Assembly: GCF_946480185.1 (NCBI RefSeq)
Contig: NZ_CAMLIG010000053.1
Coordinates: 1-12,504, forward strand
DNA length: 12,504 nucleotides
Direction of reading: 5' to 3'
DNA from: an uncultured Pedobacter sp.
Lineage (GTDB): Bacteria; Bacteroidota; Bacteroidia; Sphingobacteriales; Sphingobacteriaceae
Shown here: one piece after another, positions 1 through 7,853 of the stretch
Layout: every line of letters starts with the position of its first letter
Numbering within the stretch: the stretch's first letter is position 1
Translations under genes and position numbers: made by a program
Notes under the pieces: generated by a model
Told to the model about the DNA's origin: nothing
Seen by the model: only the letters and a program-made list of their open reading frames with translations
Database searches by the model: none

Positions 1-153
1 AACACTATTATATACTTGAATATCAGTATTTTAAATACTTTTTAAGAACTGACTAGGTATAGATTATTAAGTAATTTTAATAAGCCTGTTGCTTCAAGGA
101 ATTTGAATCTAAAATTCAAAAATACCAGCTTGATGCTGATGATAATAAGTGGA

Positions 154-285
154 TCAGAAACAGAAAAACAGTTCTTTTCTATCTAGAACAAGATTACCAG
201 CTCTCTCATTTCCTTTCACAACAGTTGTTTTAGCAATTTGATGCATTTCTGTCTTTATCACAAAGGTTGTTTCCCATATCTGCAT
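154..285 (-). CDS. Doubtful 43-residue micro-ORF
   Basis: Not recognised. An ATG whose first base is 285 opens 43 codons ending in TGA at 154-156. The product would start MQIWETTFVIKTEMHQ and is mixed polar and hydrophobic, with no signal peptide or membrane helix. The only support is a purine-rich AAAAGGGAT just before the ATG, which is better than most leaders in this window. It lies beyond the terminator of the minus-strand esterase and overlaps an open frame on the other strand (84-233). Chance origin is quite possible. Confidence 0.15.
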   Translation of the reverse strand: MQIWETTFVIKTEMHQIAKTTVVKGNERAGNLVLDRKELFFCF

Positions 286-326
286 ATCCCTTTTACCCTA
301 AAAACTTTCTCTTAATATCAGCTTTC

Positions 327-358
327 AGAAAAGGACAACCAACTCTTGTTGGTTGCCT
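327..358 (-). terminator. Intrinsic terminator after the esterase
   Basis: A perfect 8-bp inverted repeat (CAACCAAC at 336-343 and GTTGGTTG at 348-355) encloses a 4-base loop TCTT. Two further G-C pairs lie outside it across a single bulged base (GG 333-334 with CC 356-357). Read on the minus strand, the stem is followed by TTTTCT, a short T-run. The hairpin begins about 15 bases past the esterase stop codon. No T-run follows on the plus strand, so it should act only on minus-strand transcripts. Confidence 0.75.
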
Positions 359-372
359 AACCCAAATTCATG

Positions 373-1203
373 TCATTTTATGTAACCTAAACTAGTTAAG
401 AACTTATCGGCTTCAGACATGGTTTTAGCCAAATATTCTTTTTTATTAAAGAATCCATGACCTTGACCTTCGTATAAAACTACTTCGCATCTGTTACCTT
501 TATTTTCCATTAATTTTTTGTACTTATTAATAGTTTCTACTGGAATTAATTTATCATTTGTCCCTAAGAAAATAATAGTTGGTGGAGAATTCTTTTTAAT
601 ATTATATATCGGAGAGAAGTCTTTATACTTATCACCAATTCTTTCATATCCGTATCCACCGCCTGGACCATTATCAATAACCGGGTTGTATAACACCAGA
701 GCGTTAGGTTTGGGGCTTACAGATAAGTCATCTGTTGATTCATTATAACCATCAATTAGTGCAGTTGCAGCAGCCAAGTGTCCTCCGGCAGATCCTCCAG
801 AAGCAATTATTGAATCGGGGTTTATGTGAAAGGTAGTCGCATTCTTTCTGACATATCTCATAGCAGATTTGGCATCTTTTAAAGATTCAAAAGGTGTAGT
901 CTTTTGCCGTGATTGAACTCTATAATCTACTAAAAAACATACTATTCCTTTTTTACTGAAGTAATTTGCCTGATTTCTAAATTGATTTAAACTACCAGTA
1001 ATCCATCCGCCACCGAAAAAAAACACTAAAGCAGGATATTTTTTGTTTGTCTCCATTTTTGGGGGATATATTACTTCCATTTTTAAGGAAGTAGTATCAA
1101 CTTTTTTGTAAATAAAAGACTTTGGTAAGCTTTCATTTTTCTGCGAAAAGCTTGTTAAACTTAAAGCGCATAATAGGGGCAGTAGAAAAAGATTTTTACA
1201 CAT
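373..1203 (-). CDS. Secreted alpha/beta-hydrolase esterase (acetyl esterase/BD-FAE-like)
   Basis: This is a 276-residue serine hydrolase, probably removing acetyl or other acyl groups from sugars in the periplasm. Residues 1-20 form a signal peptide (KNLFLLPLLCALSLTSFS, then Gln). The oxyanion-hole motif is FFFGGGW (61-67), with Phe where hormone-sensitive-lipase relatives usually have His. The nucleophile elbow GGSAGG gives Ser138. Asp217 in GTNDK and His249 in GQGHGF complete the expected triad. The length matches single-domain members. The fold resembles acetyl-xylan and feruloyl esterases found in Bacteroidota polysaccharide loci, but substrate cannot be read from sequence. The gene starts 20 bases after the hybrid sensor gene stops and ends at a hairpin terminator, so it is most likely the last gene of that transcript. 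Family assignment is firm; acetyl specificity is inferred from context. Confidence 0.87.
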   Translation of the reverse strand: MCKNLFLLPLLCALSLTSFSQKNESLPKSFIYKKVDTTSLKMEVIYPPKMETNKKYPALVFFFGGGWITGSLNQFRNQANYFSKKGIVCFLVDYRVQSRQKTTPFESLKDAKSAMRYVRKNATTFHINPDSIIASGGSAGGHLAAATALIDGYNESTDDLSVSPKPNALVLYNPVIDNGPGGGYGYERIGDKYKDFSPIYNIKKNSPPTIIFLGTNDKLIPVETINKYKKLMENKGNRCEVVLYEGQGHGFFNKKEYLAKTMSEADKFLTSLGYIK

Positions 1204-1223
1204 AATTTAAAATATTTAATTGG

Positions 1224-4200
1224 TTAGTTCATATTATTTTTTGAAGTATCAGTACTTTGGGCCGTTTCTTTCTTTTGATATTCTGATGGCGCCATTGCAA
1301 ATTGCTTATGGAAACACTTTCTAAAGTATTTTGTATCATTAAATCCTACTTCATAAGCAACCTCATTAATTGTTAATTCTTTTGAAGCCAGTAATTGGGC
1401 ACTCCGTTTTAAACGGATAAACTTTATAAACTCGGAACCAGACATATCCGTGAGGGCCTTCAGTTTTCTGTAAAATGTTGATCGGCTCATATTTAGTTCA
1501 AAGGCAAGATCATCTGTTTGAAACTCTGGATTTGTAAGATTTTCTTCAACTTTTGAAATGATCTTTTTGATAAAATCTTCTTCAAAAGATGTAATTTCAA
1601 TTTCTTTGGGTTCTAAACTTATTTTTTTAGTAAATAATTCTTTAAGTTTTTTTCGTAGTTTAATTAGGTTTTTAAGATGAGAGGTAAGTACTTGAGGATT
1701 AAATGGTTTTGACAAGTAAATATCGGCACCCTCGGTTATGCCTTTAATTTGAGATGAAGAATCGTTTTGTGCTGTCAATAATATAATAGGTATATGAGAA
1801 GTGCGCTGATCTGTTTTTAATTTTTTACATAACTCATAACCATCTATTTCGGGCATCATCACATCACTTATTATCACATCTGGTACAGTATCAAAAGCTT
1901 TCAAAAGACCTTCTTTGCCATTCTTGGCACTCAGCGTTTTATAAGTGTTTTTTAAAACAGAGACGATATACTCATTCACTTCATCATTATCTTCAACTAT
2001 AAGAATAATAGGTTTTTCAGAAATAATATCATCATCAATGGATAACATGGAGTCATCGTCAGGTTCTGAAATAGGTTCAAGTAATTCGCTTAACGGTTCG
2101 TTACCACCCAATTTATAATCAGGATGAAGTGGCAATAAAATATGAAATGAGCTTCCTTTACCTAATTCACTCTCGACTGAAATAGTCCCATTATGCAGGA
2201 GGACTAAATCTCTTGTAAAGGCGAGCCCAATACCTGTACCTGCGAATTTACCAGCGTCAGTTTTAGCAACCTGATAATAGCGGTCAAAAATTTTCTCCAG
2301 CTCTTTTTCTCCTATCCCCTTACCTGTGTCGCTAACTATCAACTCACAGTGAGGCTCAAAATTATGGGATATAATGTTCAATGAAAGTTTAACATAACCT
2401 CCACTTTCAGAAAATTTCAAGGAATTTGACAGAAGATTATAGAGTATAATTGTCATTTTCTCTTCATCAAAATCGGCAATAATTTGTGAGCTTGAGGCAC
2501 TAAATTCAAATTTTATTTTCCTTCGCTTTGCCTCGTTATAAAAAGATTGAAAAATCTCTTTGCTGAATGCTACTAGATTAGACCTGCTTACATTTAATGT
2601 TAATTGATTAGTTTCCGCTTTTTGAAAGTCAAGCAGTTGATTTACCAAATTTAACAGGCGCTTTGTCTGATCTTGTAACCTAACAACAGTTTTCTTGACT
2701 CCTAAATTTAAGTTTTCCATCATCGATAAATCATTTAACGGCCCAATCATTAAAGTTAGTGGGGTTCTAAATTCGTGTGAGATGTTGGTGAACAGTTTAG
2801 ATTTGATATCTATAATTTCTCTTTCGCGTTTTAGACTAAGATTTGCGATTTCTAATTTATTTTTAAGTATAAGACGATTTAATCCAATATACCTTGAAAG
2901 CCATAAGAGAAAAGAAAACAGCACTATATAAATTGAAATAGCCCACCATGTTTTCCAAGGTGGAGGCAGTACCTTAATTTGTAATTCTGCACCTTTGTTA
3001 TTCCATATATTATCACTATTAGATGCGATAACCTCTAATGTATAATTTCCAGATGGCAAATTAGTGTAGGTAGCATTTCTCCTTCTTCCGGAATAAACCC
3101 ATTTATCTTGAAAACCTTTCAGACGATAAGCATATTGATTCTTATCGGTAGCATGATAATCTAGCGCTGCAAAAGACACCGTAATAAAAGCTTGCTTATA
3201 ATTGAGCGTAATTCTTTTAGTCGCAAATAACGCTTGAGACAAAGGGATATCTCCAGCAACTTTTTGTCCAACTCTTACCTCAACATCATTGATCTGAAGG
3301 TTGGTGAAATAAATTGGCGGAGGCATATGATTAATCTTGATACTATCTGGATGGAAATAGGTAATTCCTTTTATTCCACCGAAATACATCGTTCCATTCT
3401 TTGAAAGAAAACTAGCATTTTCAGAAAAAGTGTTTGATGAAAGCCCATCTCGGATATCAAAATTTCTGATTTTCTTGTTTAAAGTGTTAAAACAGGTGAT
3501 ACCTTTGTTGGTACTTAACCATATTTGAGAATGAGAATCAGGAAGAATAGCATTAACATAGTCATTAGGGAAATTATCATTGGCAAAAAAACTCTGGAAA
3601 CTTAATTTATTTTTCTCCTCCACTACTTTGTTTAAACCACTTGCTGTACCAATCCAAATGTTCCCATTACAATCCTGAGCAATAGATAATATAATACTAT
3701 TGCTAATAGATCTTGGGCTATTTATCTGATGTTTAAAGTTTTGAAAGCTGTCTTTTTCTCTGTTATAGAGATGTAAACCGTTATATGTCCCAATCCATAG
3801 TCTACCTTTGTTATCACTTAACATGCAAGATACTCGCTCACTTTGTAAATTACCTCTATCAAGGGAATGTGGGTATTGCTTAAATAAAGGACTGCCGTTA
3901 TTATTATAACCTATTACCTTGCTTAATCCAGTTTCTTGCGTTCCAACCCAAATTGTTCCATATTGATCTTTCAGAATAGTGGTTATTTTTTTACCATTTA
4001 AATTTTCAGGAGAAGAAAATTGGGTGTAGTAATTTTTATTCGCCTTTGGATCCAATCCATCAAAAATGACCAAACCGTTTCCAGTGCCCACCCATAGCTT
4101 CTCATTGTTTTGAAAAACACAATTTATTCTTAAAACATCTTTTCCTAAATCAACTTTCTTAAAACTCTTACGGTCCTTTGAATATTCTAAGCCCCCATCT

Positions 4201-5318
4201 TTTGTTCCTACCCAAAGGGCATTGTTGGAATCAATAAAAACCGACGTAATGTGAGTGTTTTTAAGACTAAAAGGATTATTATATTGATAAGTTATGTTAT
4301 AAAATTTTTTCTTTTGGCAATCGACTCTATAGATACCGCCTTCGGTGCCCAACCATATAATTCCAGAACGATCTTGCTCTATACTTAATACTATTTTATT
4401 TTCATAATTAAAGTTATCTTCTGAGGTAAGGCGGTAATGAGAAAAGGTTTGCTTTACTGTATTAAACTTGTTTAAGCCACCGCCCCAAGTACCAATCCAT
4501 AAATCGCTATTTTTATCGATAAACAAACGAAATGGGTTATTACTACTAATGCTAGTATTGTTTTCCGGGTCATTAATATATCTTTTAATTTCTCCATTTT
4601 TGTAATTATATGATAACATCCCTTTGCCCCAACTACCCACATACATTATACCCTTAACTTTATCGATAGCGATTGTTGTTAACGTAATATATTTAAATCC
4701 AAAACTGGTTTGAAAGATGATTTTATTTGCTGAATTATAATGAAGAAGACCTCTGTTGGATGCCAACCAAAGACCTCCCTTTCCATCTGGTTGTATATCA
4801 TACACCTTAGTGGTTTTATTTATAATTTTAAACTTTTGTGTCTTTTGCTCAAGACAGTAAAACCCATTAGAGGAACCTATAAACAGATTACCGTTATCCG
4901 CTTCATATAGTGATAAGATATTGTTTATACCCTCTGTGGAATTAAAGGTGTATTGTGAAATACTATCCTTTAAAAAATCATACTTATTTAATCCACCTGC
5001 TTTGGTGCCAACCCAAAGGTTATTTTTGCCCTCAAAGAGCACTTCAATAGCCTGGCTACTAAAGTTGTTTTTATAATTGGATGCTTTTCGGATCAGTTTT
5101 AAATTATAACCATCATATTTGTTCAATCCCCCTCTAGTACCAAACCATAAAAAACCATATTTATCTTGCTTTATTGCAGTAACTTCATTATTTACCAATC
5201 CATTATCTGTAGTAATATATGAATTATAGCTACTATCTTGAGCATTAGTGTTCTGACATATGAATATCAAAAAAACAGCTGTACAGATATTAAAATAATT
5301 GAAAAATGGATTAAGCAT
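1224..5318 (-). CDS. Hybrid two-component system sensor/regulator (HTCS)
   Basis: One 1364-residue protein combines sensor, kinase, receiver and DNA-binding parts. A signal peptide (cut near Ala26) leads into about 14 Reg_prop-type repeats with cores such as LWFGTRGGLNKYD and IWLGTEGG (about 35-690). This is enough for two seven-bladed propellers in the periplasm. A Y_Y_Y domain (about 710-785) precedes a membrane helix (about 791-813). The HisKA H-box ISHEFRTP gives His848; the ATPase domain follows (NLLSNSLKF, DTGKGIG, GTGIGLA, about 940-1070). The receiver (about 1102-1215) has acidic Glu1109/Asp1110, phospho-acceptor Asp1152 and Lys1204. An AraC-type helix-turn-helix ends the protein (about 1250-1347, MSRSTFYRKLKAL). 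In this family the propellers bind oligosaccharides and the AraC part activates polysaccharide-locus promoters. The usual basic n-region of the signal peptide is missing, but an in-frame stop sits just upstream, so this ATG stands. It lies between sulfatase and esterase genes, which suggests it controls them and the divergent pair. Confidence 0.96.
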   Translation of the reverse strand: MLNPFFNYFNICTAVFLIFICQNTNAQDSSYNSYITTDNGLVNNEVTAIKQDKYGFLWFGTRGGLNKYDGYNLKLIRKASNYKNNFSSQAIEVLFEGKNNLWVGTKAGGLNKYDFLKDSISQYTFNSTEGINNILSLYEADNGNLFIGSSNGFYCLEQKTQKFKIINKTTKVYDIQPDGKGGLWLASNRGLLHYNSANKIIFQTSFGFKYITLTTIAIDKVKGIMYVGSWGKGMLSYNYKNGEIKRYINDPENNTSISSNNPFRLFIDKNSDLWIGTWGGGLNKFNTVKQTFSHYRLTSEDNFNYENKIVLSIEQDRSGIIWLGTEGGIYRVDCQKKKFYNITYQYNNPFSLKNTHITSVFIDSNNALWVGTKDGGLEYSKDRKSFKKVDLGKDVLRINCVFQNNEKLWVGTGNGLVIFDGLDPKANKNYYTQFSSPENLNGKKITTILKDQYGTIWVGTQETGLSKVIGYNNNGSPLFKQYPHSLDRGNLQSERVSCMLSDNKGRLWIGTYNGLHLYNREKDSFQNFKHQINSPRSISNSIILSIAQDCNGNIWIGTASGLNKVVEEKNKLSFQSFFANDNFPNDYVNAILPDSHSQIWLSTNKGITCFNTLNKKIRNFDIRDGLSSNTFSENASFLSKNGTMYFGGIKGITYFHPDSIKINHMPPPIYFTNLQINDVEVRVGQKVAGDIPLSQALFATKRITLNYKQAFITVSFAALDYHATDKNQYAYRLKGFQDKWVYSGRRRNATYTNLPSGNYTLEVIASNSDNIWNNKGAELQIKVLPPPWKTWWAISIYIVLFSFLLWLSRYIGLNRLILKNKLEIANLSLKREREIIDIKSKLFTNISHEFRTPLTLMIGPLNDLSMMENLNLGVKKTVVRLQDQTKRLLNLVNQLLDFQKAETNQLTLNVSRSNLVAFSKEIFQSFYNEAKRRKIKFEFSASSSQIIADFDEEKMTIILYNLLSNSLKFSESGGYVKLSLNIISHNFEPHCELIVSDTGKGIGEKELEKIFDRYYQVAKTDAGKFAGTGIGLAFTRDLVLLHNGTISVESELGKGSSFHILLPLHPDYKLGGNEPLSELLEPISEPDDDSMLSIDDDIISEKPIILIVEDNDEVNEYIVSVLKNTYKTLSAKNGKEGLLKAFDTVPDVIISDVMMPEIDGYELCKKLKTDQRTSHIPIILLTAQNDSSSQIKGITEGADIYLSKPFNPQVLTSHLKNLIKLRKKLKELFTKKISLEPKEIEITSFEEDFIKKIISKVEENLTNPEFQTDDLAFELNMSRSTFYRKLKALTDMSGSEFIKFIRLKRSAQLLASKELTINEVAYEVGFNDTKYFRKCFHKQFAMAPSEYQKKETAQSTDTSKNNMN

Positions 5319-5421
5319 ACTGCTTTATCTTAACTTTATTAATTGGTTTATTGCAATTTATGCACAAAATGAGCATACTATAAATGTGAGTGAGGATTAA
5401 TTTCAATGTTTATTTATAGCA

Positions 5422-5541
5422 TTAGAAAATTAAAATTAAAAAAATTAAAATTATCACCATTACAACATATAATATATATTCATATCCATGCAATTTCATA
5501 TCTGCATTTTTTGGTAAAATCTTTTTAAAATTATTTTTCAT
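5422..5541 (-). CDS. Possible 39-residue single-pass membrane protein
   Basis: Not recognised by family. An ATG with first base 5541 opens 39 codons to TAA at 5422-5424. The first half is polar and basic (MKNNFKKILPKNADMKLHG); the second half is a nearly pure hydrophobic run of about 18 residues (YILYVVMVIILIFLILIF), typical of a membrane anchor with the basic end in the cytoplasm. It starts 27 bases after the sulfatase stop on the same strand and ends about 100 bases before the hybrid sensor start, so it would sit inside the operon. Caution: the helix is encoded by a low-complexity A/T repeat (about 5426-5453), which read backwards yields Ile/Leu/Phe by chance, and no good ribosome-binding site is seen. 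The clean charge-then-helix layout is the argument for it. Confidence 0.35.
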   Translation of the reverse strand: MKNNFKKILPKNADMKLHGYEYILYVVMVIILIFLILIF

Positions 5542-5568
5542 TATTAATTTCAAAGATTAAATACAATA

Positions 5569-7458
5569 TTAGTTTAGCAGGTTAGTATCTCCTAAACTTT
5601 GCAAAAAGCAAAAGCAAGCAGATTTAACATTATAATTAGTGGTTTTTAAATTATTTACAGTTTTAATATCCTCCAAGAACGGAAGCTTATTATTGGTATA
5701 GATAAGAAAGTTTATTGCCATTAAAGCCAAATCTTGATTATTAGTCATGATATACTTCTTTAGGTTTTCTGCTGCCAGCTCAGAATTAAAATTTTGCCAG
5801 GCTATTGCTGAAATTGTGATCGCTACTGGTGGGTACGCATCTGTCATTGCATTTAAAATTTGTTCTTTATACATTTTTAAGACTTCTGGATTTTGGGAAA
5901 ATAAACCAGTAGCTGCCCAATATCTAACTATCTTGTTCTTGCTTTTCAATAGCTTAATTTGTTGCATGGCAACATTTTTATCTCTTTTTCCAGACAATGA
6001 AAATGCTTGGTAAATTTCGTTGATAGGATAATTTATATTATCTAACCGAAACTCATAAGGCGTTTTTGTTTTGGATATCAAAGCCATTTCATATTCAGGG
6101 AGAAGCATTACGTCCCTTGATTTTAAAATCCCATCATGAAGCTGATTGCGCATTTCGGCGACAAGTTTCTGAACCTTACTATCGTTAATTAAATTTTTAG
6201 TTTCCCAAGGATCATTTGTAATATCAAAAAGAAATTCTGAAGGTCTTGGATCAAAAATACCTCTCTGCAAAGCATTCAATTTATTTTCTTTTAAATCTTC
6301 ACGCATCTGTTTCTTAATATCTGAAACTTCCATATAGCGGATATAACGTGTCTCTGGCATATAAGGCATATAATTTCGTGAATAAACATATTGCCCGTTT
6401 GTTATACTTCTAACCAAATCGGGACTATTATCAGAACGATCGGAGGATAACAATAAATGGTCAGTAGGTTGAGAACGTTTTTCCCCCATCAGTATCCTCC
6501 CTTTTAAATACGGAGGTACTTTGCCTCCTGCCAAACTTATCAGTGTTGGAGCTAGATCCTCAAAATCTATCAATTCGCTGCTTACTGCCCCAGCTTTTCC
6601 CCATGGAGAAAGGTTTTTATACATCTCGGGAAACCAAATAACAAAAGGAACACGATAGCCAAGATTAATACCGTTGGTTTTAGCTCTAGGAATACCTTCG
6701 CCATGATCGGCAAAGAAAAAAATGATAGTGCTATCTCTCAGATTATCCTGTTGGAGCCGGTTTAAAAGTTGACCAATTTTATTATCAGTTAATTTTAAGG
6801 AGTTATATACTCGAGCAAACTGTTTGCGCATTTCAGGACTATCTCTGTAAAAAGGAGGCATCTGGAAATCAGTTTCAGCTATCCTATCGGTTTCAGGTAG
6901 TTTATTTAATACTTCCTCTAAATACCTATTATATGGATCTGTCATTGTTCTGGATTGATGGGAATCCATATAGTTAAATACCGCAAAAAAAGGCTGGCCG
7001 CTTTTCCTTTTTTCCCATCCGGCCTTAGTTGAACTTTCATCCCATGCATCTGCTATAAATTGTTTTCCTGCCTTAATATTATAATCGGTTTTGCTATTAT
7101 TAGAAGTGTAATAGCCATTTTGTTTCAAATAATAAGGAAAGCCATGAATAAAATCAGGAATAGGATAAGAACTTCTATGATGTCCAGTACCCAATTCAAA
7201 AGTTCTTACTCCAGTAATTAGAGTCGACCTGCTTGGCGAACAAACAGTTCCTGTTGAAAAAGCATTAATGAACTTTATTCCATCCTTAGCCAACTTGTCG
7301 ATATTAGGAGTTCGGGCATCTTTATTTCCGTAACTGCCAATAAACTGAGGCGACGTATCTTCAATAGTAATCCATAAAATATTAGGCTTTTTTTGACCGT
7401 AAACTTCATTCGAAAGGATAAGGAAAAGCAGAAAAAATAGATTTTTTGAGTGTTTCAT
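5569..7458 (-). CDS. Secreted S1-family sulfatase with HEAT-like C-terminus
   Basis: A 629-residue type I sulfatase that should hydrolyse sulfate esters or sulfamates on glycans in the periplasm. Residues 1-21 are a signal peptide (cut near VYG, then Gln). The catalytic signature CSPSR starts at Cys73, the residue converted to formylglycine, with Arg77; this Cys-type site needs a maturase (anSME or FGE) not present here. Metal-site residues visible are Glu33-Asp34 (ED where many sulfatases have DD) and Asp251-His252 in ADHGE; Lys124 and His167 are further candidates. The tail signature FDITNDPWETKNL (411-423) closes the sulfatase domain. Beyond it, about 490-590, are roughly three HEAT-like helical repeats (for example KIVRYWAATGL). 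The N-terminal pattern recalls heparan-N-sulfatase-like (SGSH/S1_8-type) members, but subfamily and substrate are inference. It is first in the minus-strand block and divergent from the fucosidase. Confidence 0.93.
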   Translation of the reverse strand: MKHSKNLFFLLFLILSNEVYGQKKPNILWITIEDTSPQFIGSYGNKDARTPNIDKLAKDGIKFINAFSTGTVCSPSRSTLITGVRTFELGTGHHRSSYPIPDFIHGFPYYLKQNGYYTSNNSKTDYNIKAGKQFIADAWDESSTKAGWEKRKSGQPFFAVFNYMDSHQSRTMTDPYNRYLEEVLNKLPETDRIAETDFQMPPFYRDSPEMRKQFARVYNSLKLTDNKIGQLLNRLQQDNLRDSTIIFFFADHGEGIPRAKTNGINLGYRVPFVIWFPEMYKNLSPWGKAGAVSSELIDFEDLAPTLISLAGGKVPPYLKGRILMGEKRSQPTDHLLLSSDRSDNSPDLVRSITNGQYVYSRNYMPYMPETRYIRYMEVSDIKKQMREDLKENKLNALQRGIFDPRPSEFLFDITNDPWETKNLINDSKVQKLVAEMRNQLHDGILKSRDVMLLPEYEMALISKTKTPYEFRLDNINYPINEIYQAFSLSGKRDKNVAMQQIKLLKSKNKIVRYWAATGLFSQNPEVLKMYKEQILNAMTDAYPPVAITISAIAWQNFNSELAAENLKKYIMTNNQDLALMAINFLIYTNNKLPFLEDIKTVNNLKTTNYNVKSACFCFLQSLGDTNLLN

Positions 7459-7853
7459 TGTTAATTAGTCTTTAGACCTAAATTACTAAGATTTTAAATG
7501 CAGTTAAATTTATAATTATTTAATAATGAATGCTATAACACCAAACAGCTATGTATTAAAAGCAGTTGTTATATTGATATGTAATACCTCTAATATACCC
7601 GAAATTTAATTCCAATTTATATCTAGATAGTTCAAATTGGGAGTAAAATTAGCTCAAAATCGTTTAGGTGATTTACATCAAAACAAATACTAATCATCCT
7701 GAAAATTGACATATTAGATACCTCGTTTTGAACTATAACTGCCTGTTTTGGAGAATTTAATTTATCCATATTGTTGAATCAATTTATGGGATAAAATACC
7801 TGTTAATTTGAAGTGGAAAAATGTACATTTTATAACATTATAAGTTTATACAG
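7459..7853. promoter_or_regulatory. Divergent promoter region between sulfatase and fucosidase
   Basis: These 395 bases carry no gene and must contain the start signals of both the minus-strand sulfatase block and the plus-strand fucosidase pair. Visible structure: ATACCTC at 7584-7590 and 7718-7724, ATACCTG at 7796-7802 and a near copy ATACCC at 7595-7600, all on the same strand. GTTTTG occurs at 7725-7730 and again exactly 20 bases on at 7745-7750. An inverted repeat CCAATTT (7612-7618) / AAATTGG (7634-7640) surrounds a perfect 10-bp palindrome TATCTAGATA (7620-7629). The closest match to the Bacteroidota -7 box (TAnnTTTG) is TTAATTTG at 7803-7810, but no TTG sits at proper spacing upstream, so no promoter is called exactly. 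Binding by the hybrid sensor's AraC domain is inferred from location. Confidence 0.6.
7611..7641. repeat. Inverted repeat around a 10-bp palindrome (candidate operator)
   Basis: The outer arms CCAATTT and AAATTGG are perfect 7-bp complements 15 bases apart. Between them is the self-complementary TATCTAGATA (7620-7629), slightly off-centre. It is placed about 155-185 bases ahead of the sulfatase and 210-240 ahead of the fucosidase. Nested dyads in a divergent promoter region are typical of protein-binding sites, but AT-rich DNA gives such symmetry by chance often enough that this is only a candidate. Confidence 0.3.

Larger units (their letters stand above)
1..372. other. Gene-poor left flank, 372 bases
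   Basis: No convincing gene is visible in this stretch. It is AT-rich, with stop codons in every frame in the first 80 bases. A frame on the plus strand is open without an ATG from 84 to 233 and would read through a plausible but unrecognised peptide containing the short string LFYLEQDYQLSHF. It could be the tail of a decayed gene. On the opposite strand an ATG at 285 opens a 43-codon frame ending at 154, preceded by a purine-rich AAAAGGGAT. The two overlap and cannot both be long-standing genes; neither is recognised. The right end holds the terminator of the esterase gene, listed separately. Confidence 0.5.

Noticed and set aside
518..748. Plus-strand frame of 76 codons opposite the esterase
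   Set aside because: Antisense to the nucleophile-bearing part of a clear alpha/beta hydrolase.
5747..6013. Plus-strand frame of 88 codons opposite the HEAT-like tail of the sulfatase
   Set aside because: Antisense to an uninterrupted gene; the hydrophobic stretches reflect reverse reading of polar codons.
7526..7612. Plus-strand ATG frame of under 30 codons in the divergent intergenic region
   Set aside because: Very short, no ribosome-binding site, no membrane or signal pattern, and it sits among promoter-like repeats.
7771..7810. TTGTTG followed by TTAATTTG as a Bacteroidota -33/-7 promoter for the fucosidase
   Set aside because: The gap between the boxes is about 26 bases, longer than the usual 17-23, and the -7 box has one mismatch, so it is mentioned but not called.
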